From contig CAJNDS010000296.1 in the NCBI GenBank assembly GCA_905221605.1, positions 107,645 to 171,644 on the forward strand: a stretch of DNA of 64,000 nucleotides, given 5' to 3'. This DNA is from Symbiodinium natans. Lineage: Eukaryota > Sar > Dinophyceae > Suessiales > Symbiodiniaceae. Shown in pieces: positions 45,478 through 57,206 of this stretch. The notes under the pieces were generated by a model that was not told where the DNA came from, made no database searches, and worked only from the letters and a program-made list of their open reading frames with translations. The first letter of the stretch is position 1; each line of letters starts with the position of its first letter. The translations under genes were made by a program, and so were the position numbers.

Positions 45478-48400
45478 TGGGGGAGTTACCACACTGCAAG
45501 CTTTTCCAGAACCAGAGGCTGGAGATCTTTTACAACAGTGTATCCAGCACCTGTTCTGCCCCTTTCCGCTGTGTGCAGCTCAGCTCCCGGTTTAGCGGAG
45601 TGAATCGACTGCCAGATGCAGATCCTTGCAGTTTTAGTTACTTTAGTTTTGTAGAAGCATCGTCCTGAGAGCGAAGCTTCGTTCATCAAATGAACGACTT
45701 CATGGTCTTCATGGTTTCACCCCTGTGCATGACATTTTTGGAATTCGTCACGTATCGAAAGCCTTGTCGTCCAGCATTCGCTGCTTGCAAGGCGTGCCGT
45801 GTCCCTGCTTTTGGCACCTGGCCTGCTCTGCGGGGAGGTTAGCCACAGCATCCGTGCAACGGCAGACAACTGCGGTGAGCAGAAAAGTCCCCACTTGGGA
45901 CGCGATGAGAGCTGCAAGTGGTGTGTCGCACTTTACCATCGTCACGATATAATTCGCCCATCATGGCGAGGCTGAGCCAGTCAATGGTGTCACCACTTCA
46001 ATCTCGAGCTGTGGACTCGGGGCGTTGTTACACGCAGCTTGTTGTGAAAACCTGGCTAGTTGCGGCCAGTTGCGGCTAGTTGCTCCGTCTGCCTCCAACC
46101 TGCCGCAAGGTGCGTCTGCCTGAATCTAAGCTTGCCTGCATTGCATAGGTTTTTTTTCGTCTTGGCCGGCCGGCAACTTGGCAGTGTTGATGCAGGCGTT
46201 GGCCGTGCAGACTGATAGCTTCGAGGCCTTGCTTCAGGCCGGGGTGTTCTACGAAGACATCGGAAGCGAACAGATGGAGTAGGCTGCTTGTAGATGCTTG
46301 TAGGTCTGAGCCTCACGATTGTGACTGTCTTTGTGTTGCATCCTTGGGCCAAGCATCCCATTCGCCTAGAGCAGGGGGTGTTCCACCCCTTATGTCCGTG
46401 TTGTGTGGGACCGTATGCCAGATTCATTTTCACTCTGCATGTCGCCATAAGGAGGCCCCGGAACGTTGAAAGGTAGTACTAGATTACTAGATTACTAGAT
46501 GCTTCAGCTCAAGTGCCAAGCATGTCTTTCTTGTATCAATGACCGCGTGTACCACATTCCTTGGGCGTTAGTGTTGAGCCGGGAAGGCACCTCGACACAG
46601 TTGCTTTCCTCGCCCGCGGCGCCGCCGCCCGCGCGCATGGGCCGGCAACCATGGTCGTCGACTCAACTGGTTATGGATTGTTTAGAAAATTGGCGACGAG
46701 ACTTGCTTCGGCTTGGGCACCAAGGTCCACGCGTGAGGGTAAGCGGCCCATCAACCATCCAGACCCTTCGTGGCGAGCTTTGCGGCCGCAAGGTTCAGGG
46801 CTTTTGATTGACGAATGGCGCGTCGCACATGCATTTCCATTACGTTCCATTTCACCAAGTGACAGGTAGCATTGATTCTTTGCGGCGAAGCTCATGAGGA
46901 TTGCTTCGCAGCTTCGCACAGCGTGGCAATGCACTTTTGTGGTTTGTTTCGGTATGGCATCATCGTCACGACCCGTCAAAATTTTGCATCCTTGTGTAGG
47001 ATGCCTTGGATTTGACCCGGCCGAGAAGCATCATTGCAGCAAAGCTCGGCCACTTGCCCGGAACGTTGCGCGAGTTGCTTTGTGGAATCACGGGTTGGGG
47101 AGGGGGGGGGGGGGGCAGGGCGGGCACATAAAGGGAATTCAACCTTGCAAGCCATTCAACGAGGTTGGGTGCCTTTTCAACTGCCCCACGCCGTCGACGT
47201 TGCTGCGGCAGTTGCCTGTCACGCCTCCTCCTCCTTGCGTGACGTACAGGCCTGGGCACAAGAAAAACTACCCCGTGACTTGGACCCGAAAGGGGATTTT
47301 TTAAATTTTCCTTTAATGTGAAAACCTGGAAAGTTGACTAGTGTGTCACGTGTGGCTGTCGACGTGTGTTTTGGTTAAACTGCGATGTCACATGCAAACA
47401 TTTTTGTCAGACCCAGGCCTTGCCGCAAAGAGCGCAGCCAGCTGCATTTTGATGTCGATAAGATTCCCGATGCCTAGATGCTCAGTTCGCGCAAGAATGA
47501 CGTCTCCTTAGGTTTGGATCTTACTGGGAGCTTGCTGTTGTTCCGTCGAAGCCATGGCCCGAAGGACCAGTCTGGCTGGGTGTGATGGCACGTATGCACA
47601 TCCAAGATTCTTGCCATAGGTCCCAGACGAAGACAGTGCAGGAACGTGGCATTGCATGGCTTTTCCTCCCGGGCACGGTGAGTTTCTTGCCAGATGCAGA
47701 TCAGGTTGCGGCCTCAAGAAAAACAAGGGATATCTTGTGAGCTCATGGCATGAGGGTTTGCGCTCGCTAGGCCGATGCCGAGAAAACGCGTGCATTCCTG
47801 TGGGACGACGTGGATGAAGATGCCAGGCCTGTGAACTTGTCGTTGGGCCTTTTTCCTCACCGGCCGTTGACTTGTGAGGTGGGTGCGACAGCAAAAAGAG
47901 CAGGGCTTACGGGTGCCTCCCGTCACACATGATGAGTCATGGCCGCAACAAGTAAAAGGGTCCCCTGCTCCAGTGCATGGGTGATGTTTGCATGAGAGCC
48001 CCCTTGTTGGAAAAATGTTTGAAAAACCCAGCTGCGCCGCGTCTTGGTCGCCCCAGGCCATTATCTCGAGGCGGAAGAAATTGCGCTTGAAGGAGAAAGT
48101 GGAGTTGTTTGATGATTGGCTGCTGAGACATGCCAGCTACTTGCCAGCGAATTCTGCCGAAGATGATTTTCCATACGCAGCAAGACGAAGAACCACCCAT
48201 GAAATTTGCAGCTCAGGCGATTCCCGAGTGCAGTTAATCCTGGAAGGTTCCGTTTGGGACACGGAGGTGGAGCTGCACGAGGATTGTCCTCGAACGTAAT
48301 CGATTGAGGTGCTCCCCTTTGAAAGTTATAAATTATGTTATGACGGCTATGACATCTAGGATTGTTTTGGCATGTTTGGTCAAGGAGTCGGGAGTTGCAC

Positions 48401-48860
48401 CAGCACCACTGGCACACCAGTCGCTGCAAGGCATGGAGATGGCGTCCTCCTAAGACTCCTAAAGCCTTCCTTACCAGCGTATGTCACTGGCAGCGACCGG
48501 CGTTCTCCCAAGGACTCGTGCGATGAAGAGGAGGCAGAAACAGAAACCGTTAGAACATTCTGCATTGCGCCAACATGCCTATGAAGTCTTCGCCTTCTGC
48601 CTCTGTGTTCATGTTTGCTCATCTGTGCTCTCAGGACCAGGCGGACCCGTCTACACGCAGGCCGCTTACGGGGCAGAGATTGACTTGGGGAATCGCATGT
48701 GCCCTGTATAATTATATATATGTACATATGTAGACAGACATATGTATAGTATATATGTATATAAGTAATTACATGAATATATAAATAAACAAAAAATGCA
48801 TAAAAACATAAAAATACAACATGTAGATATTTATTTTATTTATGCATTTTTTATTTTGGC
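45478..48860 (+). other. Mostly spacer with isolated exon candidates
   Basis: About 46179-46281 reads NLAVLMQALAVQTDSFEALL then QAGVFYEDIGSEQME before TAG; this is strongly protein-like. About 46585-46735 has two overlapping open frames, one reading HLDTVAFLARGAAARAHGPA. About 48064-48180 reads RRKKLRLKEKVELFDDWLLR then HASYLPANSAEDDFPYA. Each could be an exon, but no joins or families were found. Confidence 0.35.
48700..48860. repeat. AT-rich tract
   Basis: TATATATGTACATATG-type sequence and A/T-rich runs directly before the exon at 48866. Confidence 0.85.
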
Positions 48861-48865
48861 TGTAG

Positions 48866-50560
48866 AGCTGTTGGTGCGGAGGTTTTGTGGCGAGGATGGG
48901 ACTGGGACCTTGCTCGAGTTCCTGCGCCGCCGTGTGATGCAGAACGTGGACCCGCGGAGGAGCCTTGCGTGAACCCAGAAAAGTGCTTCCTAAACTTGGG
49001 ATGTTCCCCCTTATGCTTTATACTAACAGTCCTTGATCGGGATGATAATAGCCCCGATTATACATCCCTATTAAGGACTGTCAGCATAATAGGGAACATC
49101 CCAATCCAAAACCTTAATTGGAACGCTCTGCACTTGAGTCCATGAAGAGTGGCTTTAGGATCCGCTTCATGGATCCCAGGGAGCTGGGAGACCCGGAAGA
49201 CGATGAGCTGCGAACCAGGCCGTTTAGGATTTAGGGTTTTTAAGGTTGAGGCTGAAGGTTTAATGACTAGGGGTACCTGCACCGACCAGCGTACACAAGA
49301 TACATAGGCTCATGCAACTCTGTAGACTACGTTAACGGTGTCCGCAGCCCCGTGCAGCTAGAATTCGCGCGAGATGTTTCCTTGGAGTTGCCCTCGGTTG
49401 TGTGTGGCCTTTTTTTGTGCAATGGGCGTGTCGTCTTGGCGGCCATACCGTCAGCATTAACCAACCCCAACTGGCCCCCTAAGATTTACATCCTAAGTCC
49501 CAGAGGTTCCAAAGCCTTCTCGAGAAGCCCATGCCCCGGGACGTAGAAGAGGAGACAGCGGACGACACTTGGCACTACATCGCTTCGGGCCTTGAGAACT
49601 ACGGGTTTTCGAGGATTTGCGGCACTCAGTCCCTGGAAAAACGCAGTAACGGGGTGAGATCCAAAGACTGAACAAGTGCAATGCAATGAAACCATGTGCA
49701 TCTTCCATGGCGTTTGGGTTCGGCATGGCCACTTCTTTTTGCCCGTTCTGGTTTCAGCTTGTTTGCTTGCTTTGCTGGCCTGCTCAATGGAATCCAAAGT
49801 TGACGGGTTTTTCTCATGGTGGGGGGTGGAGGGGGGGGGGGGGTGGGGCGGGTTCGGAAATGGCTGTATATGGCTGTCATTTCTGTGTTGAGCATTCTGC
49901 GGGTGCACAACTGCCTAGACAAAAAAAAAGACCCCACATCACACGAGCAATGCTTTATTGTGCTTCTCAATGTATCTTCACTCGCTTCAGGACATTGCCT
50001 GAAGCCAGAGCAAACAAAACCCCCAATTCATCACCCATCCCTGCTGCTTAGGCAAAAGGCTTGAAGATACCCGTGCGGCCTACAAAAACGTGGATTAAGC
50101 AGGCCGATGCTTCTCCTTCTTGATGGGGTAGTGGTGACCACGTAGGATGTCACGTTTTGGAGACTTGCAAACCACCCTGCCAGATGCTGGATATTCCGGC
50201 AATTCCATCTTGGGAAGCCTTCTTTGGAGCGGCCTCTGAGCTTCTTTGCTTCAGCTGAGGCACTAGCACTTTTCTGGTTTTGGTTCTGGCATTGCATGGA
50301 GGCATGCCTGCAAGAGCCCAGGCTACTCTACTACTCCCCGCACATCCGTGGCGACTTCGTGCCGTTTCTCGCTTGTGTGCTGAAGCACTCGCTGGAGTCG
50401 CCACGGCCGCAGGCGAATGCAGTGAACTCATGCTGACGACGGCCAAACATTTTTGTAGGGCATTTCGGCAGGAGGCGGTGCTTGAGTTCTTCCAGCATCT
50501 CTACACCGGAAAGGTGTCGGATGCTCTAGCAATGTTGCGCCAGGACTGGGCTGGCCTTGT
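48866..50560 (+). CDS. Unidentified multi-exon gene, possible BTB-like 3' part
   Basis: Exon-like pieces are bounded by AG and GT/GC-type sites. About 48866-48969 reads ELLVRRFCGEDGTGTLLEFL then RRRVMQNVDPRRSLA. About 49148-49211 reads SGFRIRFMDPRELGDPEDDE. About 49350-49406 reads VQLEFARDVSLELPS. 49504-49653 reads RFQSLLEKPMPRDVEEETAD, DTWHYIASGLENYGFSRICG and TQSLEKRSNG, with a GT donor. About 50183-50240 reads LDIPAIPSWEAFFGAASE. From 50472, EAVLEFFQHLYTGKVSDALA resembles the strand-turn-helix of a BTB/POZ domain (xxFLxxLYTGxV). Whether all pieces belong to one gene is inferred from order and strand only. A ~109-bp foldback lies in the intron at 48996-49104. Confidence 0.5.
48996..49104. 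repeat. Imperfect foldback (MITE-like hairpin)
   Basis: TTGGGATGTTCCC .. TTATGCT .. ACAGTCCTT .. ATCGGG pairs with CCCGAT .. AAGGACTGT .. AGCATAA .. GGGAACATCCCAA. The arms are about 45 nt with a few bulges and a loop of about 10 nt. No coding function. Confidence 0.8.
49829..49845. repeat. Poly-G rich tract
   Basis: GGAGGGGGGGGGGGGTGGGG-type run in spacer or intron. Confidence 0.8.
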
Positions 50561-50732
50561 TCAGAGATTCTTTCTGCATGTCAGACTTGAGCAAGTTGTC
50601 CATGCTCAGTCCCCCATGCATGCTTGTGCATGGTTTGATATTGCGTTCGCTGCATCTCTGTGTTGACGTCCAGGATGAGAAAGCGCGCTCCTGCCTCCGT
50701 GTACGGTCCGTCCTGCCGGATCCCAAGCAAAG

Positions 50733-50785
50733 CCACACTAAAGCCACACTAAAGCCACACTAAAGCCACACTAAAGCCACACCAT
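50733..50785. repeat. 11-bp tandem repeat AAAGCCACACT
   Basis: About five copies in a row. No gene feature is associated. Confidence 0.85.
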
Positions 50786-50789
50786 GCCA

Positions 50790-53280
50790 CACCTGCGCGC
50801 TACGCAGCTCGAGGCACTGTCGCCCGGGCCAAGGCTTACGACGGCGCCAGGAGCTGCTCCCTAGAATCAATTGCGTTGAGGCTTGCAAGAGGGGCGTCGG
50901 AGGCTTGGATGTTGGACTTCTTGCGTTTTGTAGGCCTTTTTAGTACATTTTAGTACAGTTTGGGCCGTGCTGCATTTTGTTTGGGTGTGTTCAGCCGTCA
51001 AGTCATACAATGTAACTCCCTGCGTGGTTTGGCAACATCATAGCCGCTATATGCCATGCTTTGCAGATGGAAACTGACATATGTCAGCTCGTTACGCGAC
51101 AGAAAAACAGAGTAAGATGCGAGCCAAAGCAAGCTATGACATGAGTAGCCTTGAGGAGTTAGAAGGAGGGCTTGATCGATGATTTAAGGCTAGAGCTCCC
51201 ACGGTTGAACCAGGACGTTCGGCGATTGATCCCAGTCCGCAGCGCTCCTGTGGATCCTTGGCTGAGTCATTCAGCCCTGTGACCATGACCGCCCATGAGA
51301 AATTTGGAGTCGCCCAGGATCGTTTCCTGAAGGCGCGCGGCTCTTCCCCACCCAGGACTCAAATATGAGCTAGGCAGCAAGGGCAGGGCAGGTCTTAGGA
51401 TCGGGGTTAGCATGCAGCCTAGGTTTCGTTCAAGTCGCTAGCGCAAAGCGAGGCCCCAGTCCACGAAGGGGGTTTTGGCAACGGTTCTGGAGTTCTGGGC
51501 CTTTGAAAAGCCGACTCTGAAGCGAGACGAAGGGCGCAACAGTTCAGGCATTGCCTGCGCTGTGTGTATCGCAAGGGGTGCTGGGCACCTCCACTACGAG
51601 GCAATTCATGTCAGGCCGTGCATGGAAGCCCAAAAGCCAGAGGACCTGGGTCTCAGAGTTGGCGCAGCGTGTGAAACGCGGGGGCGCGGACGATGTGGTG
51701 AGCGCAGGCACGGGGCACACGGCTGTCGGCCTAACGCCTTCTGTGGCAAGCTTGACCTTGAGACACGATTGAGTCTGGATTTGTATATAATATTTTGATG
51801 TATTGATGTGCATTCCCAGAATAGGGGCACCCTTCAATTAGAAAGCACCAATATCTGAAGACCCGTTTGGCTTTTGTTCGATGCTCCCCTGCAGCTCATG
51901 AATGGTATCTCAGCTCCGTGGAGGCTTTCTTGTACCTCGGCCCGATTCAGCGTGAGCGTGGACCAACATGTAGTTAAGGTTCATACCTAACATTTTAGTA
52001 TTTTGGTTGCCTTTGTTGCTCAGGATGTGCGTTGAACGGAAGAGAGGCTTGTGCATTGCTGAAAAGTGGCAGGAACAACCCCAAAGCAGAAGATGTCGAA
52101 GGAGACTACTTTGTTGCGCGGCTTGCCTGCCATTGACCAAGACGCATGAGACTCTCTCAGCGACCTTGTTGGCATGGCATGATGCCTTGAAACGAGGTGG
52201 CTCCGGGAATGTCACCGCGACATATATGCCAGCAGCTTACTTCTTGGGGGAGATGGACGCAACCATCAACCCGAGCTTTTTCCTCAAACGCTCGAAAACT
52301 ATCTGAGGGGGTCTCTGAAACTTGGGGGCCATTCTTGATGGGGATTCTGCAGTTGGAGGTCGGTTCTCCAAAAGGAGTCATCTTAACGAAACCCTGAAAC
52401 CTCCAGACTTTGCCAGGAAGACATCGACACCTCGGACCCAGCCGTGCTGAGAACCCGCGACCGCGTCCCAAGCTTGTCAGACACGAGGACGCAGCCCCGC
52501 CGCAGCTGGAGCTTAGGAACTTGAGGAAGCATATTTGGTTTATGGTTCAGGGTTTAGGGTTTAGGGTTTAGGGTTTAGGGTTTAGGGTTTAAGATGTACG
52601 GTTCGGACGTTTGGGGTGTTCAGGGGTGAGGGGTGGGTTCATTTGACGGGAGATGCCCACAAGTTTGGCATGTGGGATGCTCCAAGGTTCCACAACCTTC
52701 GGGGGTGACTTCGACAGCAATGGCATCGGGTTTTCCCCCGCGAAAAAGATGGGGTCAACCCTGGAAATGCATTCGAGTGCCAGCAAGGATCCACATGCCG
52801 GGCTTTGAGGCTGCGATGCAAGAAATCTTCAGCTTTGATCCGGATGCAGGAAGGCCCACCACAAAAAGGCGCTGGGCATGTTTTTTTTCTCGTTTTGGGG
52901 GAGGTTTCAGGCACAGGGCTGACTAGTCTCCCTCATTCCTCCGTTCATGAAAGTGCCTTTGACTGCAGGCAGAGGGTTCTGGCCAAGATCGTTATCGACG
53001 CTCCCCAGCACCAGAACACACGTGGAAGGTGTCATCTGTGAATTGCTAGCTCGCCGTGTCGAGCAGTGCGCAACTGGAGCATCCTCACACATCCTCAGCA
53101 TCATCGGTTTCGTTGTGTTTTTCAACTTCCTGCTCAGAAGATGTTGCCTCCCAAACATGATTAAGCCTCACACTCTGCCTACACTGTCATGTTTGCACCT
53201 CTACGCGAAGCATCTATAGCCACGGGTCTTCATCTTGCCCGACCGTGGCACAGGCTGAGGGTCGAATCATGAACTTTCAT
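50790..53280. other. No firmly supported gene
   Basis: Several short open frames. About 52180-52300 (+) reads GNVTATYMPAAYFLGEMDAT and about 53015-53100 (+) reads HVEGVICELLARRVEQCAT, both exon-like but unjoined. A telomere-type array is annotated at 52547-52592. Confidence 0.35.
52547..52592. repeat. Interstitial telomere-type repeat (TTTAGGG)6
   Basis: About six uninterrupted TTTAGGG units, the cleanest telomere-type run in the window. Confidence 0.95.
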
Positions 53281-53282
53281 CG

Positions 53283-53657
53283 TTGAATCAGAACCACATC
53301 ACTGAAACACAGTTCCGCTGGCGCCTTCCGCAAGTTTTCGCCACATTTTTGCCAACTTGTCCTAACCTGCCAAAAATCCAAGAGGTTGTGGACGGTTCAT
53401 GGCTGATGGGCTTGCACAAAGCCATTGCTGAACAGACTAAGGATGTGTTTCAGTTGCGCATGGTGGATTTGGCAGTCATCCTTTTGGTCGCAGAGCGCCA
53501 GGACCCCGTGGAATCTAAACGTCGTCAACAAGCAAGTGCTTCTACAGCAGCCCAAAAATCCAAAACCCGGGCTCAGATTAGTTTGGGCAATCTCAGGTGT
53601 ACTCCAAGCAGCAGTTGGAACCGAAGTCGTCGTCCTCCTGCGCCTCAGCAGCACTAA
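53283..53657 (+). CDS. Open frame of unknown function (possible exon)
   Basis: A 124-codon frame. From about 53380 it reads QEVVDGSWLMGLHKAIAEQT then KDVFQLRMVDLAVILLVAER and a Lys/Gln/Ser-rich end. The composition suggests real coding between about 53380 and 53560. No family and no proven start. Confidence 0.3.
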   Translation: MNQNHITETQFRWRLPQVFATFLPTCPNLPKIQEVVDGSWLMGLHKAIAEQTKDVFQLRMVDLAVILLVAERQDPVESKRRQQASASTAAQKSKTRAQISLGNLRCTPSSSWNRSRRPPAPQQH

Positions 53658-53659
53658 TC

Positions 53660-54595
53660 ATTATTTAAAAATCATGTCATTACTTGTTTTTTCCTTCGAA
53701 AGTGCTGTGCACTGAAGGCTAAGCTCGGCTACACCTGAAGCCCACTGACATTTAAAGCTGGATGTGCTCTTACACATTCATCTACCGCCATAGCAATTCA
53801 CCGCTGTAGTATGATATCGCATCTATATACATTTTTGGTTACGGTTGGTGCGCTCCGGGTCTGCCATTTGCAAAGACAGTGCTGCAGCGTCTTCGAGGTA
53901 TGCTGGGAGTGATCATGCCAACACGGTGGAGAGCTTCTTCCGCAAGCACGGCTTCCGAGGAGATCATCTTCCTCGGGGTGGACGCGTGGGAAAGGACTGG
54001 TGACTGGAATTTGTAAGACGCTGAAGTTGAACTTTGGGCATGCTTCAACTTTGAGTTGCGTGATTTTTGGCCATGTCCAGTTCAGACGCTGTTGTGCCGG
54101 GGGGGAGGGGCGCTCGAGAAGACCATGTGCTTTAGTGAAGTTGTGCTGATGTAATGCTTGAATTGTGAAAGCGTCTTCTATGCATGGAGTGCATATATCA
54201 CATTTGCCCCACCCCCCCTCCCCGCCCCTAAACCCACCTATCACATCTACCCCCCGTCGCCCCTAAACCCACCTGCTCAGTGTTGGGCTGTTGGTTGGGT
54301 TGGGTGTTGGTGGGTAACTCTAGATTCCTTGAGCCTTGAGTCATTGCCCTGCAGTGTGAGAAAAAAATCACTTTAGACACTCCGAGGCTCCCATTGCCTT
54401 GCCAGCCTTGCGTGAGTGTGAAAGCCGAAGCCTTAAACGGAAACTGAGTTTTGCAGCTTTCCACGTGGTTGAGGACTACTGGTATCCTGACGAGGAGAGA
54501 GGCGCTCCAGCCCCGACATGGTCTAAGTGACCTAAATTCTAAGTGACAGTAGTCGTAACTCCTGGGCCATGACAGGGCTTCACCTGCCAAGCTAC
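53660..54595. other. No supported gene
   Basis: Includes C-rich and GGTGGG-rich spacer at about 54205-54320 with two copies of CCCCTAAACCCACCTA (about 54225 and 54261). Confidence 0.4.
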
Positions 54596-54599
54596 CTTC

Positions 54600-54995
54600 G
54601 TGACTTCGGCGGCTGACTCAAGAGGGCTGCACGTGCTGCAAGGATCTGCCGAGGATTTTGAAGGCCTTCAGGGTTGCAGGACCTGGCATGACTTGAGTTT
54701 CAGGGTGCAAGCTCTTGCTAGTGAGGGGTGCAGACCCGAATCCTTTGTAGCCACGCTGAGGCGAGCTCTTCAGGTAGGCAACGCCACATGGGCGGCCCGA
54801 ATCTTAGCCACAGTTCAGAGATCCTCAAAATTCTGGCGACAATCGTGTGAGCTCCTGTTCCTTGTCTTGCAGTATGGCGAAGATTCATGTGATTTCATGC
54901 GCATTTCTCAGGCAACATGGACAAGTTCTGGGAGCAATGGGAGAGAATCTGAGCCGCTTGGATACATTTGTCCTAGTCTGGGCATGCTGCGTTGA
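54600..54995 (+). CDS. Open frame of unknown function (exon candidate)
   Basis: 131 codons, in which TWHDLSFRVQALASEGCRPE then SFVATLRRALQVGNATWAAR and ILATVQRSSKFWRQSCEL look like helical coding sequence. The last part may be intron. A following piece at about 54909-54950 reads GNMDKFWEQWERI in another frame, suggesting a splice between. No family is recognised. Confidence 0.35.
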   Translation: MTSAADSRGLHVLQGSAEDFEGLQGCRTWHDLSFRVQALASEGCRPESFVATLRRALQVGNATWAARILATVQRSSKFWRQSCELLFLVLQYGEDSCDFMRISQATWTSSGSNGRESEPLGYICPSLGMLR

Positions 54996-55239
54996 CTTGT
55001 ATCCGGCGCCTGTTCTTAGAGTCTTAGAGCCACTGCCAAGCTCAAGCTGAAGATGAACTTGGCTGAAGTTGAAGCCTCTGACAGTTTGGCCCCTTAATCC
55101 CCTAAAGCCCGACTCAATGTGTGCTAAGCTAGATCCCGACTGCCACTCAGCCTCCGACCTGCGAGGCTGGGTGGCGGTCATCATTGCGACTTCCTGGCGC
55201 TGCTTCATTGAGGCAGGGGTCGGGTTCTGCTGTGGGTGT

Positions 55240-57190
55240 TAATTCTAGGGCCTCAGGTCATGGGATTCAGGGTTTGGGGTCTTTGGGGTTTAGGGGTTAG
55301 AACCTGGGGAGGGTTGGAGATTCAGTTCAAGCCAACACTCTTGATATTCTCCGGCCTCAGATGGAGAAGCTTGCAGGGATTCGAGACTGTGCTTTGCTCC
55401 ATTTTGCTCCTGGCTTTTGCCCCGGGTAGCAAATGCTGCCCGATGCAGCTCGCGTACCTTTCGGAGTTCATTGAGGGTTTCGGCTGGTAAGCCCCAAACC
55501 TCCCAGACCCGGCCCTTAGAGGCCTGCAGAATCCGTCGAGCAACCCACTTCCTGGCTGCGAAACACAAATTCCTCAACCCCTCAAGCCTGCGCACTGAAA
55601 TCTCTGCACCCCAAGACAATCTGACCCCCGAGACCCGAAATTAACAGCAGGACCAAACTTGGAGGCTTTATGCCCTGCCCTTGATGCTAAGCTGCTAAGT
55701 TGGTTAGTTTGGGGTTTCGGGCTTCTCGGATCAGGCTTTGAGGCTCAAGGTTCTAGCGACCGCCGGAACAGCTTGAGCAGGTGCGCGCTGACGCTGACCC
55801 CCTCTCTCGGCATCAGCTACGACCGCCCTTTCACCTTCACAACAGTGCCGTCGTTGAACTTGCAGATCGACGAGGCCTACACCCGGCGCCAAACACGCCC
55901 TGGACGAGCTGAACATTTGTCTGCAGCAACCGGGCCAGCAAAACACGGCCAACTGTCTCTTTCTTGCAGCGGCGCGGCCAAGGAGCGTGGCCTGCTGGGT
56001 GATCCTAGAATATCCTAGATAACCCCTGTACCCTCAACATCTCTAGACATCACCAAGCCCTAAGTATGCCCAAACTTCCCCAAGCCCTAACCATCCCCAA
56101 CCCCTAAACATCCCCTGAAGGACGGGATGGAACGTGGTTCCTTTTTCTGGCTCCTGGCTCCGGGTGGCAAATAGCCCCACGCCGAGGTTGAGAATAAAAA
56201 CATATAAACCACAAGATTGCGGCCGTGTAGATTTGCTCCAAAGAGTCCAGGGTGCAACAAGTTCATCAAATCAACAAAGCCCGATCCCTGTCCTCTCCAT
56301 GATCCTCATAAGCCCAGAAGGTCTCTGAGCCCAAATGCACGTTGCTGCCAACCTTACATAAGGTTCCCTTAAAACCCTAAAGCTTCTCATGCCCTAAAGC
56401 GGACAAAAAAATCGTTGGGGGGGGGGGGGGGGGGGGGGAAGGGCGGGGATTTAATGTGAGGGGTGAGCGTGAGCCCCAACCGTAAACCCTGAACAACTAT
56501 CGTGGCAGCGCATCGTGCCATCCCCCCAATCTTGCCTGCATGCCCTCCACGATGCCAAGGTTGGCGGAGCTGGTGAACCGAGCCCCCGCGCCAAGTAGTT
56601 GATATAATGCTCGGCTCAGCGGAAAAAGCGACTGCTCGAGCTCAAAGCTGTCAGCGTGGTTCTTGGCTCGGTGCTTCGAACCTTTAAAGCTCGGGGCTTG
56701 TGAAGATTCATGCTGTTTCCATATCTGCCGCCCGCAGCGTCTCTCCAAAGAGCAGGGCAGTGGGGAATCCTGAAGGTAGCTGTTTGCTATGGCAGGGACC
56801 CCCAGCACCCAGGTGGTCCTGGGATGGCATTTGGTGCGTTATGACAGGGAGTTTGGGAGTTAGGTACTGCCAGGCGGGTGGCAAAAACCAAAAAAAACAG
56901 CCCTTCAACTCCTGAAGCCTCCGACATCTCTCCTATCCCACTAGCCGAACCCCAAACGCTGTACCCCCCCTGAACCCGCAGAACGCTCTAACCTCAACCC
57001 TTGTAAACCCTAAACCTCCCTTGCATGAGGGGTTTCACTGAGGCGCGACCAGGCCGCGTGGCTGGTCGATTCGGGGTCCGGGGGCCCAAAGCAGAAGGGT
57101 GGGAGGGCGGGTTCTTAGGTGTGGGTCACAGCCTCTTGTTTGTTTGAAAGAGGGTTGCTTTCTTGCAGAGAATGAGGATTAATTAAGTCT
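55240..57190. other. Spacer with CCCTAAA words and weak exon candidates
   Basis: About 55350-55420 reads DILRPQMEKLAGIRD and about 55885-55950 reads KHALDELNICLQQPGQQNTA, both helical. CCCTAAA/TTTAGGG words recur at about 55262-55300, 56030-56110, 56340-56400 and 56990-57020. No joins were established. Confidence 0.35.
56418..56439. repeat. Poly-G tract
   Basis: About 22 consecutive G. Confidence 0.9.
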
Positions 57191-57206
57191 TGCGCTGAAG
57201 TCCCCA

